Positions 1-7,844 of a DNA stretch of 64,000 nucleotides are shown in pieces. The position numbers and the translations under genes are program-made. Where the stretch lies: assembly GCA_018268955.1 (NCBI GenBank), contig JAFDVO010000018.1, forward strand, positions 209,450 to 273,449, written 5' to 3'. Origin of the DNA: Acidobacteriota bacterium (GTDB taxonomy: Bacteria > Acidobacteriota > Vicinamibacteria > Vicinamibacterales > CAVVIG01). Within the stretch, counting starts at the first letter, position 1. Each line of letters starts with the position of its first letter. The notes below the pieces were generated by a model. It was not told the DNA's origin. It made no database searches and saw only the letters and a list, made by a program, of their open reading frames with translations.

Positions 1-761
1 CCGATCTGCTTCAGCTCGCGCAGCCCGCGTGCGATGCGCGGCAGCAGCGTCCCACCGGCCACCGGCGAGATGAGGTGCTGCGGGTACTGCCACCCGAGCT
101 GCTCGACGATCTCGAACCCCATCGTCTTCGCGCCTTCGGCATAGTACGAGCGCAGGTTGATGTTGACGAAGCCCCAGCCGTAGCGATCCGCCACCTGCGT
201 GCACAGCCGGTTCACATCGTCGTAGTTCCCGGCGATGGCGAGGATCGTGGGCCCGAAGATCGCGGAGCCGAGCCGCTTCCCTGCCTCGAGGTTGTTGGGG
301 ATGAACACGCAGCAGTCCATCCCGAGGCGCGCGGCATGCGAGGCGACAGAGTTCGCAAGGTTGCCGGTCGACGCGCAGGCGAGCACCTTGAAGCCAAGCT
401 CCTTGGCGCGCGTGGCGGCCACCGAGACGACGCGGTCCTTGTACGACAGCGTCGGATGGTTGACCGAGTCGTCCTTGATGTACAGCTCGCTCAGCCCGAG
501 ATGTTCCGCGAGCCGCGTGCAGCGGACCAGCGGCGTGAACCCGGAATGGAACCCGGTCTGCGGTTCACCCGTGATCGGCAGCAGTTCGCGATAGCGCCAG
601 ATGTTCTTCGGGCGCGCGGCGATCTGCTCGCGCGTCAGGGAAATCGACGCGTAGTCGTAGATCGGCTCGAGCGGCCCGAGGCACTTCTCGCACACGTACG
701 TGGCCTCGGCCGGAAAGGTCGACTTGCACAGGTGACACTGCAGTCCGATGAGGGCGCTCAC
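1..761 (-). CDS. thrC: threonine synthase (C-terminal part outside window)
   Basis: PLP enzyme that converts O-phosphohomoserine to threonine. About 253 codons are visible; the gene runs off the left edge. Reading from a GTG at 761 gives two CxxC pairs (residues 9-12 and 24-27), a rubredoxin-like start common in this subtype, then the PLP-lysine motif SYKDR and the phosphate-binding loop ASTGN. The GTG overlaps the TGA of the upstream homoserine dehydrogenase gene by four bases (GTGA), so the two are translationally coupled and form a threonine-branch operon. Only the missing C-terminus is uncertain. Confidence 0.93.
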   Translation of the reverse strand, partial: MSALIGLQCHLCKSTFPAEATYVCEKCLGPLEPIYDYASISLTREQIAARPKNIWRYRELLPITGEPQTGFHSGFTPLVRCTRLAEHLGLSELYIKDDSVNHPTLSYKDRVVSVAATRAKELGFKVLACASTGNLANSVASHAARLGMDCCVFIPNNLEAGKRLGSAIFGPTILAIAGNYDDVNRLCTQVADRYGWGFVNINLRSYYAEGAKTMGFEIVEQLGWQYPQHLISPVAGGTLLPRIARGLRELKQI

Positions 762-1843
762 ACAGCCTCCGCGATAGAAGAATCAGACAGTCCCTGGAGA
801 TCCTTGACCGGTGTCAGCACCGGCGCGGGCACGATGGCAGCGCGGTCGCGCGCAATCGCGAGGACATCGGCGATGATCGCCACGGCCGACGCATCCCCGC
901 CGGCCCCCTGCCCGCTCAGCATGAGGTCCCCGGCGTACGCGCACGAGATGATGGCGGCGTTCATGGGACCGTGAATCGTCGAGAACAGCGTGCCGCTCGG
1001 CACGAACGTCGGCGCCACCCACGCCTCCAGCCGGCGCTGGGCGCGGTCGAAGGCGGCGTGCGCGATCTGCCGGATGGTGCCGCCGCGCAGCTTCGCCTTC
1101 GCGAATGCGGTGGGTGCGATGCGGGATGTGGTTCGCGTGTCGATGGCCGCTGGAGCCACGCGGACGCCGAAGGCGAGGCCGCACAGGATCGCGAGCTTCG
1201 CGGCCGCATCCACGCCGTCGAGGTCCTCGGACGGATCGCTTTCGGCGAACCCGGACGCGCATGCTTCCGCGATCGCCTCGTCCAGCGAGCACCCCGTGGC
1301 CTCCATGCGCGACAGGACGACGTTGCTGGTGCCGTTGAGGATCGCCTGGAGCTTCAGGACGTGGTCGCCCGCGAGGCCGTCGCCGAGCGCGCGCACGATC
1401 GGCATGGCACCGCCGACGGCGCCTTCGAACCGCAGCTGGCGGCCCTGCCGCTCGGCGAGCGCGAGCAGCTTCTCGCCATGGTGCGCGATGACCGACTTGT
1501 TCGAGGTGACGACCGACTTGCCGGCGAGCAATGCGGCGCGGACGTAGTCCACGGCCGGTTCGGAGCCCGGGATCGTCTCGATGATGATGTCGATGTCGCT
1601 GGCGAGGAGGTCGTCGAAGCGGTCGGTCCAGGTGAGCCTGGCGACCGCGTCGGGTTGACGGGCCTGCTTGTCGCGGGCGCGCCGATCGCAGATGTGCGTG
1701 AGCTGCAGGTGGGGGATCGGGTCCGAGCCGGTCAGGCGTCGAGCGACTGCCGTGCCGACAGTGCCCATGCCGAGGATGCCGACATGACAGCGGTTCGCGT
1801 CTCCCGGGCTGTTACCCGAGGTCTGGAACGAATTGAGCCCCAC
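758..1843 (-). CDS. hom: homoserine dehydrogenase
   Basis: NAD(P)H-dependent reduction of aspartate semialdehyde to homoserine, the branch-point step to threonine and methionine. 361 aa. The Rossmann motif GILGMGTVG lies near residue 23, followed by the NAD-binding and catalytic domains with the NGTSN signature of the family. The protein ends soon after the catalytic domain, so it lacks the C-terminal ACT regulatory domain of the ~430-aa forms and may be insensitive to threonine. The start is GTG; a TATAAC hexamer ends seven bases before it and there is no Shine-Dalgarno sequence, so the transcript is probably leaderless. It overlaps thrC by four bases. Confidence 0.93.
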   Translation of the reverse strand: MGLNSFQTSGNSPGDANRCHVGILGMGTVGTAVARRLTGSDPIPHLQLTHICDRRARDKQARQPDAVARLTWTDRFDDLLASDIDIIIETIPGSEPAVDYVRAALLAGKSVVTSNKSVIAHHGEKLLALAERQGRQLRFEGAVGGAMPIVRALGDGLAGDHVLKLQAILNGTSNVVLSRMEATGCSLDEAIAEACASGFAESDPSEDLDGVDAAAKLAILCGLAFGVRVAPAAIDTRTTSRIAPTAFAKAKLRGGTIRQIAHAAFDRAQRRLEAWVAPTFVPSGTLFSTIHGPMNAAIISCAYAGDLMLSGQGAGGDASAVAIIADVLAIARDRAAIVPAPVLTPVKDLQGLSDSSIAEAV

Positions 1844-1850
1844 GTTTCGG

Positions 1851-1880
1851 GTTATACCAGAGCCCGAAAACGTGAGGCAA
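1851..1880 (-). promoter_or_regulatory. hom-thrC promoter with extended -10
   Basis: On the minus strand TTGCCT (1880-1875), an 18-base spacer, then TATAAC (1856-1851) preceded by TGG, an extended -10. The hexamer ends seven bases from the GTG of hom, so transcription should begin at or next to the start codon. An imperfect inverted repeat (CGTTTTCGGG ... CCCGAAACG) brackets the -10 and could be an operator. Confidence 0.6.
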
Positions 1881-1922
1881 CAACTTTTATCGACGCATCC
1901 ACATTCGTGGATACAGGTAAGT

Positions 1923-1999
1923 GCTAATCGCTAATTGCTAATCGCTAATCGCTGAACGCTGAACGCTGAACGCAAAGTGCTGATCGCGGATCGCGCTCT
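1923..1999. repeat. period-7 tandem tract, 11 units
   Basis: Eleven consecutive 7-base units of the form GCTAATC / GCTGAAC / GCGGATC fill the gap between hom and the sulfite reductase gene. Each unit starts with GC. No reading frame or hairpin explains it. Confidence 0.85.
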
Positions 2000-2003
2000 G
2001 CCT

Positions 2004-2098
2004 TCTTCACTTTCGCAATTGACGATTCGCATTTCGCGATTCGCCGCGCTCTCCCCGTCTTCACTTTCGCAATTGACGATTCGCATTTCGCGATTCGC
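2004..2098. repeat. 41-bp perfect direct repeat, itself built of 7-mers
   Basis: Two identical 41-base copies (2004-2044 and 2058-2098). Inside each, units such as TTCGCAA, TTGACGA, TTCGCAT and TTCGCGA repeat every seven bases. The second copy runs into the last codon of the sulfite reductase gene, whose TAG begins at 2100. Confidence 0.85.
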
Positions 2099-3933
2099 TA
2101 CGATGCGCACTCGCCTTCCATCACCTCGGGCGTGAACTCGCCGGTCTCGGCGAGGTCGATGAAGTCGTCGGCGGTCGCGTCCTCGGCAGTGAGCTGCTCG
2201 AGGTCGGTGAGCAGTGCTTTGACAGCGGGCACCTCCACGCGCTGGAAGAAGGCGGTAGCGGACTCCCCCTCTTTCTTCTGCGCGTCGTAGTACGTGATGA
2301 GGCGCTCCACCGCTTCGGGAATCCGGCGAGCCGGAATCTTCGCGGCGGTCCGTGCGAAGGTCGCCGCCGATTCGCTCGTGCCACCGCCGACCATCACGAA
2401 GTATTGCGGGACCGCCTTGCCGCCGACGCGACGCACGCTCCCCTGGAAGCCGATCGTTGCGATGTGATGCTGGCCGCAGCCGTTCGGGCAGCCGCTCACC
2501 TTGATGATCGCGCCGTCGGCCTTCTGCACCAGATCGGGTCGCTCGCGCAGTGTGTCGCCGAGCAGGCGTCCGAGCCCGCGCGACTGCGTCACCGCAAGGC
2601 GGCAGCACTCGGCGCCGGGGCAGCTGTTCACATCCGCCACCGTGGCCGCATCCGCGAGACCGAGGCCTGCAGCCGACAGCGCGCGATAGAGCGCCCGCAG
2701 TTCGTCGACCGGCACCCAGCGGAAGAGCAGGTTCTGGTCGACCGTCACGCGCACCGAGCCGTCGCTGTACGCACGCGAAAGGTCGGCGAGGATCCGCATC
2801 TGCTCGCTCGTCAGGTCGCCGAGCGGCACCGTCACCGTGGCGATGACGTAGCCCGACTGCTTCTGTGCGACGACGTTCGTGCGCCGCCAGTGGTTGAAGG
2901 CCACGTCGGTCGAATTGAGCACGGGCACGACAACCGGCGTGATGCCGGGGCCACTCGGCTGCACGCGGGCGACACGCGCCACGATATCGGTCGGAAGCGG
3001 CGCATCGGCCCGCTGCCAGCCGGGCGCTGGCTCTGCGGCCGGCGAATCGAGGAACAACTGCGGCACCTGTCCTTCGCCGACGCACCAGGCGAGCGCCTTC
3101 TGGTACTCCTCGACGAAGCGGTCCCACCCGAGCTTCTTGATCATGAACTTCATGCGGTTCCGCTGGCGATGCTCGTAATCGCCATGCTCCTTGAAGACCA
3201 TCAGGCAGGCTTCGCTGACGCGGAACAGCTCCGTTGCCGGGATGAACTCGTGCAGCGTCCCGGCCGACTTGCACATCAGCGCAGTGCCACCGCCCGCGAG
3301 CACGGTGAAGCCGCGTTCGCCATTGGGGCCGACCTGCGCCTTGAAGGCCAGATCGTTGATGGCAATCGCGGTGTGGTCCTCGCGGCATCCCTCGAACGCG
3401 ATCTTGAACTTGCGCGGCAGCGTGGAGCTGAGGCGGTGCCGCAGCAGGAAGCGGGTCAGCGCCTCGGAGTACGGCGTCACGTCGAAGAGCTCGTCCGCCG
3501 ACACGCCGGCCAACGGGCACGCGGTGATGTTGCGCACCGAGTTGCCGCACGCCTCCCGCGTGGTCATGCCCACCTCGGCGAGGAGGCGCATGGCCGGCTC
3601 CATGTCGTGGATCTTGATGAAGTGCAGCTGGATGTTCTGCCGCGTCGTGATGTGGCCGAACCGCCGTGAGTACCTGTCCGCCACATCGGCCAGCGCGCCA
3701 AGCTGCGCGCTCGTGATCGCGCCCTGCGGGATCTTCACGCGCAGCATCGAGGCATCGTAGGACTGCCGCTGTCCGTAGGTGCCGCGCAGCAGGCGGAACG
3801 ATCGCCACTGGTCGGGCGTAATCTCGCCACGCTCGTACTTCTCGAGCATGACGACGAACTCGTCGATGTCCGCCTCGTTGGCGAACGAGAGCCGCGCGCG
3901 GCCGTGTGTGCTGATCGTCTCGTGTCCTGCCAT
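2098..3933 (-). CDS. ferredoxin-type sulfite (or nitrite) reductase
   Basis: Sirohaem/[4Fe-4S] enzyme for six-electron reduction of sulfite to sulfide (or nitrite to ammonia) in assimilation. 611 aa from the ATG at 3933, which has GAGG about eight bases upstream; a longer frame to 4068 lacks homology. Two ferredoxin-like half domains surround the cofactor site: CX5C at residues 438-444 and CX3C at 482-486 bind the cluster and sirohaem, and the arginine-rich anion site lies near residues 129-140. It is last in an operon with both sirohaem-synthesis genes. The cysteine-rich leader upstream favours sulfite as the substrate; sequence alone cannot exclude nitrite. Confidence 0.9.
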   Translation of the reverse strand: MAGHETISTHGRARLSFANEADIDEFVVMLEKYERGEITPDQWRSFRLLRGTYGQRQSYDASMLRVKIPQGAITSAQLGALADVADRYSRRFGHITTRQNIQLHFIKIHDMEPAMRLLAEVGMTTREACGNSVRNITACPLAGVSADELFDVTPYSEALTRFLLRHRLSSTLPRKFKIAFEGCREDHTAIAINDLAFKAQVGPNGERGFTVLAGGGTALMCKSAGTLHEFIPATELFRVSEACLMVFKEHGDYEHRQRNRMKFMIKKLGWDRFVEEYQKALAWCVGEGQVPQLFLDSPAAEPAPGWQRADAPLPTDIVARVARVQPSGPGITPVVVPVLNSTDVAFNHWRRTNVVAQKQSGYVIATVTVPLGDLTSEQMRILADLSRAYSDGSVRVTVDQNLLFRWVPVDELRALYRALSAAGLGLADAATVADVNSCPGAECCRLAVTQSRGLGRLLGDTLRERPDLVQKADGAIIKVSGCPNGCGQHHIATIGFQGSVRRVGGKAVPQYFVMVGGGTSESAATFARTAAKIPARRIPEAVERLITYYDAQKKEGESATAFFQRVEVPAVKALLTDLEQLTAEDATADDFIDLAETGEFTPEVMEGECAS

Positions 3934-4015
3934 TCTCAATCCTCGCGCCGCAGATCCCCAGGCGGGCTCGCCGCGGCTGTTGGTCGATCGTCTCCGGTGA
4001 ATTCCCGTTGCGGTT

Positions 4016-4843
4016 TCAGCGCGGACGCCGGCGCGTCCGTTCACGGCGTGCGGGCACCTCACCCTCATCCACCGGGTGGTGCGCGGTGTCTTCCGCGTCC
4101 TTCAGCGCACGGAGCGCCGAGCCGTCGAGCTGCAGCGCGGCCACCGCACCGAATACCAGTACCGCAGGTCCGTCTGTCTCAGCGGCCGCGTCGCCCGCCG
4201 CAAGCGCCTGCAGCGTTCCTCGCCACGCCTGCTGTGTCGGCAGCGTGCCGTCCGCAACGATGGCGACCGGCGTGCTCACGTCCCAGCCCCCGTCGCGCAG
4301 TTCGCTGGCGATTTCGGCCCGGCGGCTGTATCCCATGAGGACCACGAGGGTGATGCCGTTCGGACGGATGGCGCCAACGGCGCGCGTGAACACCTCGGCG
4401 TCATGGCCGCTGACGACAAGGAATCCCGAGGCGTGATCGCGATGCGTCACGGGGATGCCCGCGCTCGCGGGCGCGGCAATCGCACTGCTCACGCCCGGGA
4501 CGACGTCGTACGGGATGCCCGCGCGCTCGAGCGCCTGTGCCTCCTCGCCGCCGCGACCGAACACGAACGGGTCGCCGCCCTTGAGCCGCACGACGCGCCG
4601 CCCTCGACGCGCCTGGCTGACCAACACCTGCTGGATCTCCTGCTGCGAGAGGGCATGCCGACCTGCACGTTTGCCGACGTAGAAGCGCTGGGCGCGACGC
4701 GCGAGCCCGACGACGCGCTCGTCGACGAGCGCATCGTAGAGGACCAGGTCCGCGCGCCGCAGCGCGATCGCCGCCTTGCGCGTGAGGAGCCCGGGATCCC
4801 CTGGCCCCGCCCCGACGAGCGACACATGTCCAACCTTCAGCAT
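4016..4843 (-). CDS. cobA: uroporphyrinogen-III C-methyltransferase
   Basis: SAM-dependent methylation of uroporphyrinogen III at C2 and C7 to precorrin-2, the first sirohaem step. 275 aa. The N-terminal VGAGPGDPGLLT motif and the later RLKGGDPFVFGRGGEE and VLMGY segments are diagnostic of SUMT. I chose the ATG at 4843 because it overlaps the TGA of the preceding dehydrogenase gene (ATGA) and puts the VGAGPGDPG motif within ten residues of the start; an in-frame upstream start at 4879 would add 12 unlike residues. The next gene, the reductase, starts 82 bases downstream. Confidence 0.93.
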   Translation of the reverse strand: MLKVGHVSLVGAGPGDPGLLTRKAAIALRRADLVLYDALVDERVVGLARRAQRFYVGKRAGRHALSQQEIQQVLVSQARRGRRVVRLKGGDPFVFGRGGEEAQALERAGIPYDVVPGVSSAIAAPASAGIPVTHRDHASGFLVVSGHDAEVFTRAVGAIRPNGITLVVLMGYSRRAEIASELRDGGWDVSTPVAIVADGTLPTQQAWRGTLQALAAGDAAAETDGPAVLVFGAVAALQLDGSALRALKDAEDTAHHPVDEGEVPARRERTRRRPR

Positions 4844-5472
4844 CACTGTCCTTTCGCGCCGGACGTCGCCGCCACGCACACGCCCACGACGTCCCTCGCC
4901 GCGGCCGCCCCCTCACGCGCGGCGTACAGCCGGTTCAGCGCCTTCAGCAGCCGAGGACGCCGTTGCTCCATCGGCAGCCCCTCACGACGCCACTCGGCGC
5001 GCGACTGGCGCGCGGTCGCCATCCACGACGGCAGGTCCTGCGGCAGCAGCGCATCGAGCCCTTCGCGCAGCAGCCCGGCGATCGCGGGAGCCTCGCCGCT
5101 CGTCGAGATGGCGAGCGTGACGCCATCACGGCGCACGACACCGCCCAGGTACGCCGTCGCGTTCGGCGGATCGTCCACGGCGTTCACGAAGATCCGCCTC
5201 GCCTCCGCCGCATCGGCGACCTGGCGGTTCACCTCCGGCGTCGCCGCCGCCACCACCAGCCACGCATCGTCCAGGTCGGAGGGCACGAACGTCCGCCGCT
5301 CGATCTCGACCGGCGCCTGCGCGACATTCGGGTGCACGTCTGGCGCGATGACCCGCACGTGGGCCCCGGCCGCCAGCAGCGAGCCGAGCTTGCTGGCGCC
5401 AACCGGCCCCGCCCCGACGAGGACGACGCGCCGGCCGCGGACATGAAGGAAGAGCGGCAACAGTTCGCGCAT
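4843..5472 (-). CDS. precorrin-2 dehydrogenase / sirohydrochlorin ferrochelatase (Met8-like)
   Basis: NAD-dependent oxidation of precorrin-2 and iron insertion to give sirohaem. 209 aa, the length of stand-alone Met8/SirC proteins and equal to the N-terminal half of CysG. The nucleotide-binding motif VVLVGAGPVGASKL lies near residues 16-29; the segment around residues 95-115 with NAVDDPPNATAYLGG matches the conserved NxxDDPxxC-type site. The ATG is preceded by a terminator U-tract and not by a Shine-Dalgarno sequence, which is unusual for the first gene of an operon. It is coupled to cobA by an ATGA overlap. Confidence 0.88.
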   Translation of the reverse strand: MRELLPLFLHVRGRRVVLVGAGPVGASKLGSLLAAGAHVRVIAPDVHPNVAQAPVEIERRTFVPSDLDDAWLVVAAATPEVNRQVADAAEARRIFVNAVDDPPNATAYLGGVVRRDGVTLAISTSGEAPAIAGLLREGLDALLPQDLPSWMATARQSRAEWRREGLPMEQRRPRLLKALNRLYAAREGAAAARDVVGVCVAATSGAKGQ

Positions 5473-5477
5473 AAAAC

Positions 5478-5513
5478 AAAAAAAGGCCCGGGCAGCGAGA
5501 TGCCACCCGGGCC
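5478..5513 (-). terminator. intrinsic terminator just before the sirohaem operon (attenuator)
   Basis: Read on the minus strand, a perfect 8-bp GC stem (GGCCCGGG with CCCGGGCC, extended by four wobble/GC pairs) with a 5-base loop is followed by seven U residues. It ends five bases before the ATG of the dehydrogenase gene, so it cannot serve that operon as an ordinary terminator and is best read as an attenuator. Confidence 0.85.
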
Positions 5514-5541
5514 GGTGCGTTCAGGACCTACAGTTCGACAG

Positions 5542-5625
5542 TTACTCGAAGCGTGCTGATGAATGGACCTGTACGGCTGGCGCGGGGGCGGGAACCGCCA
5601 CGCAACAACAGCAACAGGCGCACAT
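5542..5625 (-). CDS. polycysteine leader peptide
   Basis: A 27-codon frame starting ATG TGC GCC and continuing with five consecutive Cys codons (six Cys among residues 2-8), then a Pro/Ala-rich stretch and TAA. It ends 28 bases before the terminator stem. A small hairpin (GGCGG ... CCGCC) follows the Cys codons. The composition, position before a terminator, and placement before sulfur-assimilation genes match a leader peptide whose ribosome stalls when Cys-tRNA is scarce. Polycysteine leaders that act this way are described in mycobacteria before sulfur genes. No strong Shine-Dalgarno sequence is visible, so translation is inferred. Confidence 0.6.
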   Translation of the reverse strand: MCACCCCCVAVPAPAPAVQVHSSARFE

Positions 5626-5646
5626 CGACTTCAGCACGGTCCAATA

Positions 5647-5676
5647 CAAGTACTCTCTCCACGGTGTCGCGGTCAA
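5647..5676 (-). promoter_or_regulatory. possible promoter of the leader / sirohaem operon
   Basis: Minus strand TTGACC (5676-5671), 18-base spacer, TACTTG (5652-5647). Transcription would begin near 5640, about 15 bases before the leader ATG. The -35 is good and the -10 weak. Confidence 0.35.
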
Positions 5677-5699
5677 GAGGAAGGTTCGGGACCACACAG

Positions 5700-5742
5700 A
5701 AATGCCGTAATGCAAGAACGCAGGAATGCAATAACGCACGAG
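5700..5742. repeat. period-8 tandem tract
   Basis: Five units of about eight bases (AATGCCGT, AATGCAAG, AACGCAGG and similar) just upstream of the leader promoter. Confidence 0.7.
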
Positions 5743-5764
5743 TCAGGCTCTTCGCAACCAGCAA

Positions 5765-6394
5765 TCAGCGGCGTTTGGCCTTTTGCATTTGTGCCGATAC
5801 CGCTTCGCGTCCGGCTACCCAGGCGCGCCATGGGTGCTCGGTGCCGACGCGGATCCCGATGCGGCCGCCCCACTCAATCGGGCCAACGTCAATGCCGCGG
5901 TCGTCGATGAACAGCCGCGACCTCGTCAGGTCCAGGCCGTTATCCTCGAGCGTGATGCCCATCGCCATCGTGAGGTTGCCGGGGCCACGACACAGCGCCG
6001 CGTCCGGCAGGTCCGCACTGGTCCTCGTGCGTCGCCCCTTCGTCGCGCGTGCCCGTCTGCGCCTCATGGTGGCGATCCCGTCGAGCGGATCGAGCGCGCG
6101 GATGAGGACCGCTGCCGGCGAGTCCAGCGGCTCGGTCACCGCGTTGACGAGGTTGTGGATGCCGTAATTGAGATAGACGTACGCGAAGCCGGGGGGACCG
6201 TAGAGCGGCGCATTGCGCTTCGTCCGGCCGGGGGCCGCGTGGCAGGCCGGGTCGTCCTCGCCGATATACGCCTCGACCTCGACGATGACCCCGCTCGTGT
6301 CGACGCCGGCGCGCCGATGCACGAGCACCTTCCCCAGCAAATCGCGGGCAACGTCGAGCGTCGGCCGATCGTAGAAGGCCCGCGGCAGGATCAC
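5765..6394 (-). CDS. 3-methyladenine DNA glycosylase (AAG/MPG family)
   Basis: Base-excision repair enzyme that removes alkylated and deaminated purines. 209 aa, typical for bacterial AAG. The motif VEVEAYIG supplies the catalytic glutamate; GPPGFAYVYLNYGIH and RGPGNLTMAMGI are family signatures. The start is a GTG one base after the TGA of the HEAT-repeat gene (TGAC-GTG); the in-frame extension to 6616 lies inside that gene and is not conserved. It is the third gene of an operon with uvrA, so two repair pathways are expressed together. Confidence 0.92.
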   Translation of the reverse strand: MILPRAFYDRPTLDVARDLLGKVLVHRRAGVDTSGVIVEVEAYIGEDDPACHAAPGRTKRNAPLYGPPGFAYVYLNYGIHNLVNAVTEPLDSPAAVLIRALDPLDGIATMRRRRARATKGRRTRTSADLPDAALCRGPGNLTMAMGITLEDNGLDLTRSRLFIDDRGIDVGPIEWGGRIGIRVGTEHPWRAWVAGREAVSAQMQKAKRR

Positions 6395-6395
6395 G

Positions 6396-7844
6396 TCAGC
6401 GTGAGGCGCCGCCCAGCCGCGAGGCCGCACGCGTCGCGGCGCGCGCGACCTGCGGGTCCACGTCCTGCCGCAGCGGCTGCACGATGCCGAGCGCGTCCGG
6501 GTCTCCAGACGTGCCGAGGACCTGGAGCAGGTCGATGCGCACGTTCGGCTTCGGGTCGGGCATGTGCGGCGAGAACAGGCGGGCGCGTCCGGGAGCGACG
6601 TCCTGCAGGTACGCAAGCGACACGGCTTCGGTCCGCGTTCGCGTCAGTCCGTCGACGAGCGGATCGATCGGACCGTTCGCCAGCAACACGTTGGCGAAGT
6701 GACCGGCCAGCAGCAGCTCCTCGTTCCGTTCCTTCTCGAGCGCGGTGGTGATGGCCGACAGCTGATCGGCAGCGCCGCTACGCGCGAGCCCCTCGATGCC
6801 GGCCCGGCGCAGGTTCGGGTCGCGACCGGCGAGCGCCGTGGTGAAGAGCGACAGGCTGGAGGGATGCGCGATGCGCGCGAGCGCCGTCAGCGCGGCTGTG
6901 GCGCTGGCGCCGCGCTCGTAGTGCTGGTAGATGTCGGTCAGCCCTTGAACGCCCCGGTCGTACCGCATCGCGCCGAGCGCCCGCGTCGCCGTCATCCGGA
7001 CCGTATAGTCGCGATCGTTCAGCGCCGTCACGACGGCGTCACCGATGGTCGTCTCGACGGCTGCGTCGCCCATGCGCCAGCCATACACACGCTCGATGAC
7101 CCGCATCGCCGCCGTCCGCACGTCGACGTGCGCGGCACCGAGTGACGCCGCCAAATCCGCGGCAGACCCGCTGAGCAGCGCCGCCCGGTCGCGGCCGTAC
7201 GCGTTCTCCGCCAGCGCGCCGAACGCATAGAGCGCCTCGGCGGCCACGCGGGCATTCTCGTCCCGCCCGGCGGTGCGCAGGGCCGTCAGCACGTCGAGCG
7301 GCACCGGCAGCGGTTCGATGGCGTTGCTCCCCTGCTCGAAGATCGCGGGCGCGGAGATGCGCGTGCGCACCTCCACGACCAGCCCGACGCGGCGCCGGGG
7401 CACGACCTTGTCGGCAAGCCAGATGTTAAGTTCGGCGGCAATCGCCTCGAACTGCACGCGGTCGTCCGTATCGGCCAGCGCGCGCGTCAGTGGCACGGCC
7501 GATTCGGGATAGGCCGCCTGCTTCAGCGCCTGCACGGCGCGCAGACGAACGTCGGGGTCAGCGTTCCCGAGTTCGGCGACCATGGCCTCGAACGTCACCG
7601 TCGCCTGCTGTACGGGGACGACGGACGACGCCAGGCTTAAGCCTGGCGCTACGACTGAGTGCGTCACGACGCGCGACGGCATCCGGCTCGACGCCAGGCT
7701 AACGCCTGGCGCTACGACGGCGTTCACCTCGACCTGCGGCGGGGTGCGGACCGACGCCAGGCTGACGCCTGGCGATATGACCAGCGCTGCGGCGGCCGCG
7801 AGTGCGGTCCCGGAACGGCGGGCTGTGCGTGGCACGCGCGTCAT
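6396..7844 (-). CDS. secreted HEAT-repeat protein with three 21-residue N-terminal repeats
   Basis: 482 aa. A signal-like N-terminus (RRSGTALAAAAAL) is followed by three 21-residue repeats, each carrying the core V[VI][SA]PG[VL]SLAS at residues 22-31, 43-52 and 64-73. From about residue 85 to the end there are helical HEAT repeats (for example DPDVRLRAVQALKQAA and DRDYTVRMTATRALGAM). HEAT arrays are usually protein-binding scaffolds; no catalytic motif is seen. It is coupled to uvrA by an ATGA overlap and preceded by GGAGGT. An exported scaffold between two DNA-repair genes is odd, and its function is unknown. Confidence 0.8.
   Translation of the reverse strand: MTRVPRTARRSGTALAAAAALVISPGVSLASVRTPPQVEVNAVVAPGVSLASSRMPSRVVTHSVVAPGLSLASSVVPVQQATVTFEAMVAELGNADPDVRLRAVQALKQAAYPESAVPLTRALADTDDRVQFEAIAAELNIWLADKVVPRRRVGLVVEVRTRISAPAIFEQGSNAIEPLPVPLDVLTALRTAGRDENARVAAEALYAFGALAENAYGRDRAALLSGSAADLAASLGAAHVDVRTAAMRVIERVYGWRMGDAAVETTIGDAVVTALNDRDYTVRMTATRALGAMRYDRGVQGLTDIYQHYERGASATAALTALARIAHPSSLSLFTTALAGRDPNLRRAGIEGLARSGAADQLSAITTALEKERNEELLLAGHFANVLLANGPIDPLVDGLTRTRTEAVSLAYLQDVAPGRARLFSPHMPDPKPNVRIDLLQVLGTSGDPDALGIVQPLRQDVDPQVARAATRAASRLGGASR
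7627..7781. repeat. 63-bp tandem repeat with palindromic cores, inside a gene
   Basis: Three palindromes CGCCAGGC-N4-GCCTGGCG at 7627-7655, 7690-7718 and 7753-7781, spaced exactly 63 bases and in frame with the HEAT-repeat gene. The sequence between the cores is diverged while the palindromes are almost unchanged. Each would form an 8-bp mRNA hairpin. Confidence 0.85.

Noticed and set aside
2404..3669. Long plus-strand open frame opposite the sulfite reductase gene
   Set aside because: Arg/His/Ala-rich shadow of a GC-rich gene; the minus strand carries the cofactor motifs.
5473..5764. SAM or cobalamin riboswitch before the sirohaem operon
   Set aside because: No GGCAACC-like SAM-I core or B12-box is visible on the minus strand; the Cys leader and terminator explain the region better.
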